The notes beneath the pieces were generated by a model, which did not search any database, had not been told where the DNA came from, and worked only from the letters and a program-made list of their open reading frames with translations. A stretch of DNA of 64,000 bases. Source: Cladosporium sp. IMV 00045. Taxonomy: Eukaryota > Ascomycota > Dothideomycetes > Cladosporiales > Cladosporiaceae. The first letter of the stretch is position 1. Each line of letters starts with the position of its first letter. The stretch is from positions 89,375 to 153,374 of the forward strand of contig MSJI02000853.1 of assembly GCA_001931905.2 (NCBI GenBank), given 5' to 3'. A program made the position numbers and the translations under genes. This document shows, in pieces, positions 44,155 to 55,460 of the stretch.

Positions 44155-45591
44155 TTACAACTTCGAGCTCAAAACCGTCCTCATCCTCTTCTCCACCGCC
44201 TCCAAATACTCACCGGTCGTGACATACTGGTCCTTCTTACCACAAGCAATAGCAAGATCCTTAGTCATGATGCCCTGCTGGTCGACGACGTGCACGCACG
44301 CCTCCTCCAGGCTCTCGGCGAACTTGATCACCTCGGGCTGGTTGTCGAGCTCGCCGCGCTTGGCGAGACCGCGGGTCCAGGCGAAGATGGACGCGATCGG
44401 GTTCGTGGACGTGGGGTTGCCTTTCTGGTGCTCGCGGTAGTGGCGGGTGACGGTGCCGTGGGCGGCTTCCGCTTCGAAGGTTTTGCCGTCGGGAGTGACG
44501 AGGACGGAGGTCATGAGGCCGAGCGAGCCGAAGCCTTGCGCGACGATGTCGGATTGCACGTCGCCGTCGTAGTCTGGGAATTGTTAGTTTGGACCGCTTT
44601 TGGAGAAATATATTGGCGGGTTTGTGGGTGATAGCAGGGACGACAAGAACTCACTCTTCATGGCGATAAGCATGCCGCCGTCAGACTTGATCATCTGCGC
44701 GACCATGTCGTCGATGAGACGGTGCTCGTACCAGAGGCCCTTGGCCTCAAACTCCTTCCTGTAGTCCTTCTCGTAGATCTCCTGGAAGATGTCCTTGAAG
44801 CGGCCGTCGTACTTCTTGAGAATGGTGTTCTTGGTCGACATGTACATGGGCAGCTTGAGGGAGAGGGCGTGCTTGAAGGAGGCGTGGGCGAAGCCCGAGA
44901 TGCTCTCGGCCGTGTTGTACTGCGTCTGCGCCACGCCGCCCTGCGACGCCTCGTTGAACTCGAACACCTGGATGGCCTCCGGCTTGCCGCCCTTGGGCGT
45001 GAAGACCATTTCCAGCTTGCCCGGGCCGTCGATCACCTTGTCCTTGGCGCGGTATTGGTCGCCGAAGGCGTGGCGGCCGATGACGATGGGTTTCTTCCAG
45101 CCGGGCACGAGGCGGGGCACTGTGGGGATGACGATGGGCTCGCGGAAGACGGTGCCGCCCAGGTGGTTGCGGATGGTGCCGTTGGGGGACAGCCACATCT
45201 GCTTGAGCTTGAACTCCTCAACGCGCTGCTCGTCGGGCGTGATGGTGGCGCACTTGACGCCAACGCTATACTTCTTGATGGCCTCGGCGGCGTCGAGGGT
45301 GACCTTGTCGTTGGTCTCGTCACGGTAGGGCAGACCCAGGTCGTAGTACTTGAGATCGACGTCGAGGTAGGGGTGGATGAACTTGTTCTTGATGTCCGAC
45401 CAGATGATGCGGGTCATCTCGTCGCCGTCCAGCTCGACGATCGGGTTCTTGACCTTGATCTTGGGGATTTGCGAGGCCATGGTGCGGCGCTGGGTGATTT
45501 TGGCGGCGACGGGGCGGGAGAAGGGCGAGCTGGCGGTGATGATGGGTTGGGCGGCTGCGAGGCGCGTGGCGAATGGTCGGAGGGGAGACAT
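44155..45591 (-). CDS. idpA: NADP-dependent isocitrate dehydrogenase, mitochondrial/peroxisomal
   Basis: Converts isocitrate and NADP+ to 2-oxoglutarate, CO2 and NADPH. Exons 45591-44655 and 44573-44155 flank an 81-bp intron (GTGAGT, CTAAC branch), giving 451 residues. Residues 1-37 are a basic, Ala/Ser-rich mitochondrial presequence. A second Met (M38, [22 protein letters not shown]) begins the mature-type protein. Signature parts are [50 protein letters not shown] and [23 protein letters not shown], with [13 protein letters not shown] for NADP. The protein ends SSKL, a peroxisomal PTS1 signal. Use of the two Met codons would give mitochondrial and peroxisomal/cytosolic forms, as known for Aspergillus idpA. 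Confidence 0.95.
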
Positions 45592-47000
45592 TGCTGGAGA
45601 AATTGGAGATACTATTATAGCAGAAGTTTTAGGTCCAGATGGGTGACGTTCCCGGGGTAAGGTTGGGTAGAGGGGCGATTCGGAACGGCTTCTCTCTGTG
45701 CTTGTTGAAGGACCTCGGTGTTCAAGAGAGCTTGGGAGCTGTCAGTCTGCGACTAGCCGTCCGGGCGAAGTGAACTTGAGCTGCTTATGCGGGGAAGGAA
45801 CAACCGATGTCGGAGATCGTCCGTGTGAATTGATGAGGGTGAAGAAAGTTGATTCACTCGGAATACCGCCGACGATGCTTGTGATGGGGCCTTTTCTGGG
45901 CAGTTTGAGGAATTCGTTTCCGCCATGGCTCCGAGGAAGGGCCATGCGCGCCATGATCGTCGACTTTCACGCCCTGATAACATGTGCCCGGGGCTCTTGA
46001 TGTCTCATGCAGATGTGGTAACAGCCTGAAGACGGCAAACGCTCTGAGCGATGTCGTCACGCTTTGACCCTGCATGCATGTATGTGCGCTTGGATGTTTG
46101 TTGTTTGCTGCTGGTGGCTGCTACACCCTGGGTTATATCCGCTTCAGTATTGCGCCTATATGCCCTCCTGCGCGACATCTTCCTGTCACAGCCGCAAATC
46201 AAGGCCTTCTTTAGATGTGTGATCCAGCACTGCTTGGGGGTTGTGGTTTGTACCAGCAGAGGCCATGGCTGTCACCATTCGCCCGGTGAGAGCAAGGAGT
46301 TGTCCGAGCAGACAAGATTATTTGATCAAAACGCTAAGGACACTGACGATGTTGATCCTTGACAAGACCGATGTGTCTTATCTGGGCCATGCGACACGCT
46401 TTCCGTGGCTGTGACTGAGGTCGCAGCAATCGTGGATTACCATTCCTGGACTCCCGCTTGACTTCATCTTCACTTTATCTTGACTTCACCTCGACCTTTT
46501 CGCAAGTCCGCGCGTTGGACCTTCGACATCTCCTACTACATATCTAGACAAGACAATGGCCGCAAAATCTTTCTTGTACAAGACGCGAGACGAGGCGCCT
46601 TTCTGACAAGTGCGCCATGTGATTTCGCCCAAAACACATTCCTCCTCTCTTGCGGTGGGGATGGAATGCACCTTGTCACAAAGCGGCATTCATGCTCACA
46701 ATCGCCATGCACAGGGGGGCCCTGACGTATCATGATTGAACCGTCTCTTGGCCTACCATCTGGAATGCGGTCTCCATACTGGAGGTAAGTATTACAATAG
46801 CTCTGTTCAAACCATGTGCAGTTTTTCTCTATGTTTACTTGGCCAAACATCATTTTCCAATACACATCAACCTATTATACCCGAAACTTTCCTCTATCAA
46901 ATCAACATCAATTCGACATATCAGCATCTCTACCATTGACCTTTTCCAACAGAAGCAAGACTCGCAGGCGGAAAGTCACGTGCTGGCTCAGGCTGCCGCG
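45592..47000. other. Divergent intergenic region, promoters of idpA and wetA
   Basis: 1.4 kb without a convincing gene; open frames are scattered and overlap each other. The wetA-proximal part holds AbaA-type hexamers. Confidence 0.5.
46441..46767. promoter_or_regulatory. Four CATTCC hexamers (AbaA-type elements) upstream of wetA
   Basis: CATTCC occurs at 46441-46446 and 46637-46642 on the plus strand and at 46663-46668 and 46762-46767 on the minus strand, 230-560 bp before the wetA start. CATTCY is the response element of the conidiation factor AbaA, which activates wetA in Aspergillus. Function here is inferred. Confidence 0.4.
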
Positions 47001-48779
47001 ATGGCTTCCCTCCACCAGGCGGCTTCCCTCCAAATCCGGCCACACAACAAAGAGTCCGACTGGTCAAGCTTCTGCAACAATGTCTTTGAGGAGTACCTCG
47101 ATGACGACGAGCTCTTTGGCATCGACTCAGGTTATTCGCACAACAGCCGCAGCTCGGACGATTCTGGCCAGAATCTCTTTGACTTCTCTGGATCTTCCGA
47201 ACAAAGCGCCCACACCGCTGGGACTTCGCCTATACCTTCCGGAGAGCGAGTGGCGGACCCTCTGACCCCGACATTAGAGGCTCAACAGCCTCAAGCCAAA
47301 GAGAGTGTTGGCTTCTGGCAGCGCAAACTGCGGGCACTCGAGCAGAACGCCGAAGAATCAGAACACAAGCACCAAGTACTTCGACCGACCAAGTCACATC
47401 CGGATTTCTTGAGTCTTGGGGGGCACCCATCTCCGCCTGCCATCCCTACCTCTCCCACAGATCAGACCCTTTCGGTGCAGCGACGCCGAGTTTCACGCCC
47501 TGCTGCCGCAAACGGAAAGAAAGCGGCAGTTACATCAGCAGCCCGCTCGGTATCGCGCGGTAGACCTTCAGGGGTTTTCAAGGTTGCCTCAGCAGCTGTG
47601 ACCTCGAATCCTCAGGCGACACGCCGGAAAGTCAGCACGTCGCCACACAAGATGATGAACCCCTCTCGCTACCGAGCCGGTTTCAAGGATGTCTGGACAG
47701 ATAAGCTCGAGCACAGCGCCGATCCTAAAAAGTACCAACTGCGGATGCCATCACATGCTCAGCAGCGCCTCACGCTACCGGAATCGCCGCCGCCTTCGGC
47801 CAGGATTGCACAAGACGAGTTTGCTGCTTTCGGGGCGCCTGTAGCGGTGATGCAGGCCAATCCTCTGCCACCTTACGATGCGGAGTTATCGCCGTTGACG
47901 ACTTCGTTCCAGCAGCAGGCGAGAATCTTCACACCAGTCGAATCGCCCTTGTTCGAGCCTCAGGACAATATCTCATACTTTGATGCGATTCCACCTGTGC
48001 CTCCCCTGCCCATCAACAACTACGGCTTACAGACGGTGCCGCTCAATGATAGCAGTCCTACCTTTCCAGAGCGAGCGTCTTCACTAGCCGCGAATAGGAT
48101 TGGGTCCTTCGATTTCGGATTCGGTAGCTCCGCGGCCGACGCGGACAACTGGGCATCTACTGCGCTCCCCAATGGCCCAGTACCAGAGTACACGGCTACA
48201 GCATTCCACGATCCATTTGCTGGCTTGGAACACTCCATCCTCCCAACTACGGAGCATCATGACGCTCTCGCAGACGGCCTAGGCATCAGTCTCGATCCAA
48301 CTCTGGTCTCGGGCCCTTACAACGCAGTAGCAGACGTGGCCCCTCTCCCAAACACTGACTACCCACCAAACGCAATTCCAGCGCCAAACGGCCTCCCCAG
48401 CACCCCTCACCGCCGCTCGCGCCAGCGCTCTGATTCACCCTCCCCACCACTCACCGAGCCGCGCAGCGGGCGCCGCGCCACCCGCGTCCCGTCCACATCC
48501 CGCTCGCGCTGCGCCTCTCGCCATCGCAGAGCAAAATCGACAAACAGCACGCCGCGCCGTCCTGCGGCATCCGACAAGAGCGGTTTCGTGAATTTCACAC
48601 CGCACGACAGCACAAAGATTCTCAGCGGCGTGGCGCCTTCGGGGAGTTCGAAGACCAAAGCGCGCAGGGAGAAGGAGGCTGCTGACAAACGAAGGCGGCT
48701 GAGTCAGGCTGCTGTTAAGGCTGTTGTTGATGCGGGCGGGGATCTTGATGGGCTTGCTAAGGCGGGCTTGCTGGCTTGA
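47001..48779 (+). CDS. wetA: Developmental regulatory protein WetA
   Basis: Nuclear regulator acting late in conidiation (BrlA-AbaA-WetA chain), needed for spore-wall maturation. Single exon, 592 residues from the ATG at 47001. The frame is open upstream without another ATG, and a short upstream exon cannot be excluded. The N-terminus has an acidic DWSSFCNNVFEEYLDDDELFGID region. A middle segment PHKMMNPSRYRAGFKDVWTDKLE is conserved in the family. The hallmark C-terminal domain is present: GFVNFTPHDSTKILSGVAPSG, then SSKTKARREKEAADKRRRLS and AAVKAVVDAGGDLDGL. The rest is Ser/Pro-rich. Possible AbaA elements lie upstream. Confidence 0.88.
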   Translation: MASLHQAASLQIRPHNKESDWSSFCNNVFEEYLDDDELFGIDSGYSHNSRSSDDSGQNLFDFSGSSEQSAHTAGTSPIPSGERVADPLTPTLEAQQPQAKESVGFWQRKLRALEQNAEESEHKHQVLRPTKSHPDFLSLGGHPSPPAIPTSPTDQTLSVQRRRVSRPAAANGKKAAVTSAARSVSRGRPSGVFKVASAAVTSNPQATRRKVSTSPHKMMNPSRYRAGFKDVWTDKLEHSADPKKYQLRMPSHAQQRLTLPESPPPSARIAQDEFAAFGAPVAVMQANPLPPYDAELSPLTTSFQQQARIFTPVESPLFEPQDNISYFDAIPPVPPLPINNYGLQTVPLNDSSPTFPERASSLAANRIGSFDFGFGSSAADADNWASTALPNGPVPEYTATAFHDPFAGLEHSILPTTEHHDALADGLGISLDPTLVSGPYNAVADVAPLPNTDYPPNAIPAPNGLPSTPHRRSRQRSDSPSPPLTEPRSGRRATRVPSTSRSRCASRHRRAKSTNSTPRRPAASDKSGFVNFTPHDSTKILSGVAPSGSSKTKARREKEAADKRRRLSQAAVKAVVDAGGDLDGLAKAGLLA

Positions 48780-49690
48780 TGGAGAGGAGGCGAGGGCGTG
48801 CTTGTGTATTGACTTTTTTCATGTCCTGAAGGATCAGATTAAGATGTGTGATGGGCCATGTGTTGGCTATATTTCTTCGCTATAATCTGTATATGAATGA
48901 GATGACGGCAGAAATCTTTTTATCTTTAATATGTTGAACGTACAGCACTAGCTTTACCGCTCGTTGTTGAGAAGCTCAGCACAAATCTCGAAAGTGTCGT
49001 TGAAGTATGAAAATAATCTGTAATGCTCTAGTGATATGACGATAGATGTAGCGTGATGAACTCAATGTCAGGACGAGTCATGTAATGAAAGGAGCGATCT
49101 TTCACCCTAGGATTATTTCCGCTTGTTTCGACTGTCGCATTTTAGGTTCAGGGTACCGAAAGTTATTTACGTTTCAAATGTTTCTCTATATCACGCATTG
49201 TAGATTGCATTTTCATTACTGTTGTGATACTTTCAAAAGCCTTGTAACGATCTCTTCGTCATCGTCAAACGATTTCAGGCAACGTCAATTTCTGTCACGT
49301 GCGGCAGCGACGCGCAATGATTTGGAGAAACATCCTTGTAGGCGAATAGGCGACATGGGCTAATCATCCGAAAAACATGGCACCTTCTCCAAAGAGCCCC
49401 GGGTCCCCTAACGCTGAACTCAAAACTATCTCCAGCCTGACTATTAAATCTAATACTCTCAAGTTACGACGCAGCTTCGCGGCGGATTTCGCGAATCTGC
49501 AAGACCTCAAACCGGCCTTGAGTCGTCTTTCAACAAAACACAGCCAAGGCGACATCACACGCAGCCATTTTGGTAGCGTAGTCATCTTCTTATCAGAGAC
49601 AAGCGCTGACGTGCTCTACGAACGGGGTTTCCTATCGCCCACGCTTTCCGTCTGCCATTTTGAGCGTCGAAGAGACGCTGATTCGCTTTC
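48780..49690. other. Intergenic or possible upstream exon of kinase gene
   Basis: A frame from 49377 (MAPSPKSPGSPNAEL) runs past the chosen kinase start in a different frame and could be an upstream exon. Otherwise nothing was recognised. Confidence 0.4.
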
Positions 49691-52600
49691 ATGGCGCCGA
49701 CCATCCGACGATGTAATGAACATGGCGGCACAGAAAGCAAGGAAGCAAGAAAGCAGCGACTGTTCGAAAGCCGACGCGAGCGCGAATTCTATTCCTACTA
49801 TGAATCTGTTCTGGCCTATGCGAGTAAAGGACCTAAGTTTTGCGACCTTCACGATCCAATGCTTGCAGCTACGCATGAAGCTGTATGCTCCATGGACACA
49901 ACACTCACGGCTCTCACTCAACTTGCCGCTTTGCGCCTGGGCGCTAAGAGGTCTATGATCTTTTTCTTCGACTCCGAATACGCCTATGTCATTGCTGAGT
50001 CGACCAGAACGCTCTCCCTGCACAATGCAAAGGATCATGATCCAGGCGATTCGTTATGGCTAGGCTTTACCAAGATTCCTCGAGGGCTATCAGTGTGCGA
50101 GGTCACTGCAAATTTGCCTGTCAACGAGGGCTCCAATGCGCAAGATCCCGACACCAACAGAATCGCCCACATAATCAACGACCTTACTGAAGACGTCCGA
50201 TTCTGCGACAGACCATACGTAAGCGACGGCCCAAAAGCGCGATTTTATGCTGGCGTTCCGATCTCCACACCCAAAGGCATCAACATTGGCGCGATCTGCG
50301 TGCTGGACGACAAACCTCGTGATGGGCTTGAGCTCGGTGAGGTCGAGCTTCTTCAGAGCTTAGCATCAGCGGTCATGTCGCATCTTGAGATGGTATCCTC
50401 TCGATCGACATTCTGAGTCCCAAGGCAAGCTTCACTAATACAATTATCTAGGTGCGAATCAAGGAAGACAACCTGCGCAGTCGTGACATGAACACCGCGC
50501 TTGGTGCATTCGTCGAAGGCAAATCAGACCCGCGAGACTGGTGGCATCGCAGCGGTCGTTCCCGAACAGATGACGAAGGGCCAACTGATAGCGGGCCTCG
50601 AGAGCCACGCATACAAACATTCAGTGACAGAGTACCGAAGACCCCGAACGCCATTGATCAACTGGCAGAGAACTTTGTAGGGGATGGATACTTCGCAGCG
50701 AGCAGCGAGCGTGGAGTCAGTGCAAACACTGAAGCCACACGCACTCACAATCTGTTGTCCGTCCGATCGCCAACCGAGGCCCTGCCACCAAACGGTCCGA
50801 ACGTTGAGTCAAGAAAGGAACCTGGTGGTCTAGAAAGACCTCGTTCACCGGCCAATGCCAAGGAGGATGATACAGAAGACGATCTCTCGTCTCGAATCAA
50901 AGCCACGGCGAGTCGCGCTGCGGGCTTGATACAGAAAGGCTTAGGTGCTGACGGTGTTCTCTTCTTGGATGCGAGTGTCGGCAGCTTCGGCGGGCTCATT
51001 GATGGCGCACAAGGCCTTTCCCAGACCGAAACAGAGACAGAGGGTTCACACGTTTCTGACGTCGGTACTCACTCGCGGAAAGATGGTTCACAGCGAAGAA
51101 AGCCTGCTACGAGTGTCAAGTTTGCAGAATCACCAAGGCATAGCGGTGTTTTGGGGTCCGCATACTCTACGGACATCGGACCCCAAGTTCGGGAGGCGAT
51201 AGAGCAAGCCAAGTTTTCAGAGCGGACTCTGAGAAGCCTGCTGCGACGCTATCCAGACGGCCAAGTCTGGCACTTCAACGCTGACGGTGAAGCTTCTGAT
51301 GAAGACGATAATGCATCTGACGAGGGCTTTTCTACCGACGCTGGCGATTCCGGAGGGTCTGAACTGGAACAGAATATTTCCCCATCGAACAAACGTGCAG
51401 CCAAAAAGATACGCTCGAGGAAAAGAGACGGGCGTGCTATTCAGAGCATTTTCCCCGGCATCAGAAGCCTTGTGTTCCTCGGAATGTGGGATCCTCACCA
51501 TGAACGATGGTTTGGAGCTTCAATTATCCTGAGCTATTCTTCTACGCGCATGTTTTCTGCTCGCAGCGAATTGAGTTACCTGGCGGCTTTCTGCGATGTG
51601 GTCCTCGCAGAAATATGGAGACTCGAGTCACAAGAACTCGGACGATCGAAAAGCGACTTCATCTCTTCTATCTCTCACGAGCTCAGATCTCCACTACATG
51701 GCATCTTGGGCAGTGCCGAGTGCCTTGAGGAACATGAACAGAGCTCGCTCAGCCGTGAGTTGATCCAATCCATCAATTCGTGCGGCACCACACTTTTAGA
51801 CGTCGTAAGTTTTCAATCCTCCAGCAGCCAACTTCCCCCTCAGGAAGCCATATCAGCATTCTAAACACCTTCCGATTCGTACGGTATAATTGACGGAGGA
51901 TACAGATCAATGACTTATTGGAATATTCACGACTGAACCACGGCACGCAGAAGCGGAGAAATGAGAATACGCACAAAACCGCAAGCGTCCGTTCTCAAGC
52001 GAGCACCGCTAGCGACCCGTCAACGTCAGAGTCTGGTGTCATGGTGAACAGCCTGACCGAAGATGCTGTTAACGCCGCTTGTCTAGGCTTCGATCACCAA
52101 ACTGTCAGGCGGAAACGCAAAGGCAAGGCCAGCAACGAGGATCCCGCTGTGCTGAGCTTGAGCATAGATGAGGCTCAGAATCCAGACTGGCTATTGTGCA
52201 TTCCTAAGGGCTCATGGAAGAGGATTTGTCTGAACCTGGTGCTGAATGCCCTCAAATATACACCTTCTGGATACATCGGTGTCACCCTGCGACAGAAGTG
52301 GGCACAGAAGAAGACTGGAAGCGAGCAGACAGCACTGGTGGAGTTGATTGTAGGCTTCATCTTGGTTTATCATGTCACTGATTGGCTTAGACTAATGTTC
52401 GACTACAGGTTGAAGACTCCGGCATTGGCATGTCGGAGGAATTTCAAACAAAAAGTCTTTTCCGACCATTTAAACAGGAAAACAGCTTGGCTTCAGGCAC
52501 TGGACTTGTGAGTTGCTGCAATGCTTTGCGTCTTTTGAGATGAGCACTGATAGGTCTTGCAAGGGATTGAATCTCGTCGCCCAGATCGTCAAGTCACAGG

Positions 52601-54027
52601 GTGGAACTGTTCACGTGCGGAGCGCTCAAGGAGTTGGGACGACCGTCACAGTCTCTGTGCCCCTCCAACGCCCTTCAAAGAACGTAACAGGAGCGACTCC
52701 CGCTAAACCCATGAATTTCTCTGCTCTGAACGCGAGCGTTGGATTTTTCGGATTTGACACTCGAGATACAGATCCGACGATGGAAGCGTCAAGCTCAGAG
52801 GCGAACGACCGGCTTCTCAACAGCCTGAAAGCAAGCTGTGAGCAATTGGGCTTGGATGTGTCATCCGATGGCCATACTGCGAACACGAACCCAACAATCC
52901 ACATCGTGCGTATGGAGGTAGTGGACAGACTTCTCCGAGACGGCAAGGCTACGCGGGATTGTTTGCCTCTTGCAAACAATCTAGGGTCTCCGGTGATCGT
53001 GGTATGCCCTAGCCGGGACGCCGCGTTGAAGTTTCGAGATTCGCCCATCGCAGCAGGTCTTCCTGTCAAACTGCATTTTGTATGGGTCCCAGTCGGGCCA
53101 CTGAAATTGGCTGGTGTAATTTCCGATTGCTGTATGTTCTTCTGCAGCCTCCCGGGCTGTTTTCACTGAATATGTACAGCTGACGCTCCTATAGTGAAAC
53201 GGCGCACGAGCGATGACCGTAATGTAGCTTCTGCGGCGCCCGCAGAAGTGTCAATATCAAGTACTGCGATCAAGTCTACGCAGGTCTCACTAGAGAGCAC
53301 AAATGACATACTCGCCGCAGACGCACTAGCAAGCGAAAGCAGCGCGAAGCCTGCTATCGCATCGACAAACACGGAAGTGGTGCATGCAAAGGACGAAGTA
53401 TCTCAACCACCGAGGCATAGGAAAAGTGGCAGCGAGAGCTCCCCAAGGCCTGACACTGCCTCCATCCAGCTACAAACTCAGCTCGGCCGTGCTATGACCG
53501 ATCCGTACCGCGGTACAGGTGCGCTCTCGCTGTTGCTGGTAGATGACAACGTATGGTGTTCCCCAGAGCCCTTCCCATTGGACATTCCGCTGAGTGTGCG
53601 AGTCCAGGCCATAAATCTCCGTCTCCTGGAAGTCTTCGCCAAAAAGGCCGGTTATTCATATCGCACGGCGCGCAACGGCCAGGAAGCGGTTGAAATATAC
53701 GAGGGAGCTTCGAGGTCTGCAAGGTCCTCTGACGACTCATTGACATCTAACCCTGGCAACGGTACTGGCCCGGCTGGCAAGCCCCAAGTGGTTCTGATGG
53801 ACATCAACATGCCTGTCATGGACGGATTCGAAGCGGCACGAGCAATACGTCGATTCGAGACGGCCAGCGGGAGTCCAAGAGCGACCATTATCGCCATTAC
53901 GGGACTGGGCGATACTTCGGCACAAGAGCAATCGTTCACCAGTGGCATGGACTTGTTCTTGACGAAGCCGGTCAAGATGAAGGAGGTGACGGGCATTCTC
54001 AAGAAGGTCCAAGGCACCGATACGTAA
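49691..54027 (+). CDS. Hybrid histidine kinase with GAF domains and receiver
   Basis: Two-component sensor kinase that would signal through a phosphotransfer protein. Seven exons by splice sites and phase: 49691-50392, 50452-51804, 51906-52349, 52409-52507, 52564-53131, 53180-53550 and 53608-54027, giving 1318 residues. No membrane segment is seen. The order is an N-terminal REREFYSYYESVLAYAS segment, a GAF domain (DVRFCDRPYVSDGPKARFYA, GAICVLDDKPR), a long Ser/Asp-rich linker, a second GAF-like part (RAAGLIQKGLGADGVLFLDA), then HisKA with the phosphorylatable His in SDFISSISHELRSPLHGILG. The ATPase domain follows, with N-box (NLVLNALKYT), G1 (VEDSGIGMS) and G2 (ASGTGLGLNLV). The C-terminal receiver has LLLVDDN, VVLMDINMPVMDG (phospho-Asp) and FLTKPVK. 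The fourth intron separates VDDN from its partner strand. The start could lie upstream at 49377 with one more intron. Confidence 0.88.
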
Positions 54028-54288
54028 AGACTAGTGCTATGGTTGGAGGTTGGTCGAAAGGATTTCGCTGTGTTGATTCCAGAATATACAAAGGACTTAT
54101 TTTGCGCGGCGCAAGCTCCTTCTCAAGGGAAGATCTGGGGCAATGTCATGCGAAAGATGTCGTCTTCATGCCTTCTTCTTCATCCCCCCGCTTGCACTAG
54201 GTCGCAGCGTGAGTCGTAAGCTCCCGCCGCAGGATCGTTTAGTTGGCGGTTGGCTTGATGACGTTTTGAGGATTTTCGTGCGAGAACC
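54028..54288. other. 3' flank of histidine kinase gene
   Basis: No gene recognised. Confidence 0.4.
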
Positions 54289-55460
54289 TTAAAAGTAGTG
54301 ATCGTTCGCGTCGTCGAATTCATGTTTCTTGTCGGCTTTCGCATCGTGCTGAGGGTCGGTCAATGAGTTGATGGGGATTAGGCGTGGCTGTGTTGTTGGG
54401 GAGGCTGAGAGCGAGACCCGCTGTCGGTACGCAAGACTGTCTGCCGGAGGCCGAGCCTCCATACGTGCTGTGGCAGGGCCAAACCAGCCATATAGAGGCT
54501 CTTGGGTATGCTCCGGCACCTTCTGGTGCACCAGTGATCCCTCAAGCTGATATATTCCCATGCACCATTGCAGTTCCGACTTGTGGATTTCCATCGCGCA
54601 CATACTGTCCGATACCAGAGCCGCTACTCTGCTTAGGCTTACTGTCGTGTCGAAGCTTTGGATACAGATGAAACGCAGCGCGCCGGGCACGCGCGGTAGC
54701 TCCCCTGGCTCGTTGCTCTCGTACCAATCTTCTGACAACCATCCTGGCAGTCCATTTATATGGGTCGTCCGAAAGTACTCGATAGCAGAGGGGCTACAAA
54801 AGCCGAAGCGCATAATCTGCGGCGCCGAATCTGATCGGAAGTTGATTAACAAGCGGGCTTTTCATTTGGCTTGGAGAGGGCAGTCAAGATGGCCATGGAC
54901 GAACACTCAGGGATTGAAGAAGGTCTTGATGTAGAATCAAGATAGCGCAGATCTCGCGCGTAGTAGGGTAATGGTTTTCCGCACAATTCCTCGTTGGTCC
55001 ATGACAATGGTGGTGAGAATACTCGCTCCAGTCTCCCGCCAAAGCGAAACGGAAATTGGCCTTTCAGCAATAAGATAGCAGATGGGGCAGAGCTGAATTT
55101 GGTCGCAACCGCAATGTTTGTTTCGTCTGGAGGGCGATGTTCTGCTATGTCTCCGATAGGCGTGTATATTGCGCCGCGGTTGTAGGGACTCGATGGAAGA
55201 TGACGATGCAATCGTTGGTTTCTTTCCAGAAGTGGGATGCGCGGGAGGAGAACCTCAGTAAGGCAGTGCTCTCCCTCGTGGACTTCCATCACAGCCTGAT
55301 CGATTTGATTAGCAAAAGAGTGATAAGAAGAGAATGTGAGGGTGTTGTACAAGCCATCAATGTCTCCTCCACTACCACTTGCAAGCAGTGGGGAGGGGAG
55401 ACCTCCCCGTGTGGCATCCATTCGACCATCATCTCTTCCAATCTCTAGCAGTGACGTCAA
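54289..55460 (-). pseudogene. Hypothetical gene, possibly frame-shifted; strand uncertain
   Basis: Two long open frames on the minus strand (204 residues from 55460, then 187 residues ending at 54289) abut at about 54846-54852 in different frames. Loss of one T in a GCTTGTTAATC context would join them, so a single broken gene is possible. I recognise no family. Against this, the plus strand from 54560 reads DLWISIAHILSD...LLRLTVVSKLW, which has an F-box-like spacing of Leu and Val-Ser-x-x-Trp. Only one reading can be right, and neither is well supported. Confidence 0.25.

Noticed and set aside
44722..45660. Long plus-strand open frame of 312 residues
   Set aside because: Antisense shadow of isocitrate dehydrogenase; caused by high GC at third codon positions.
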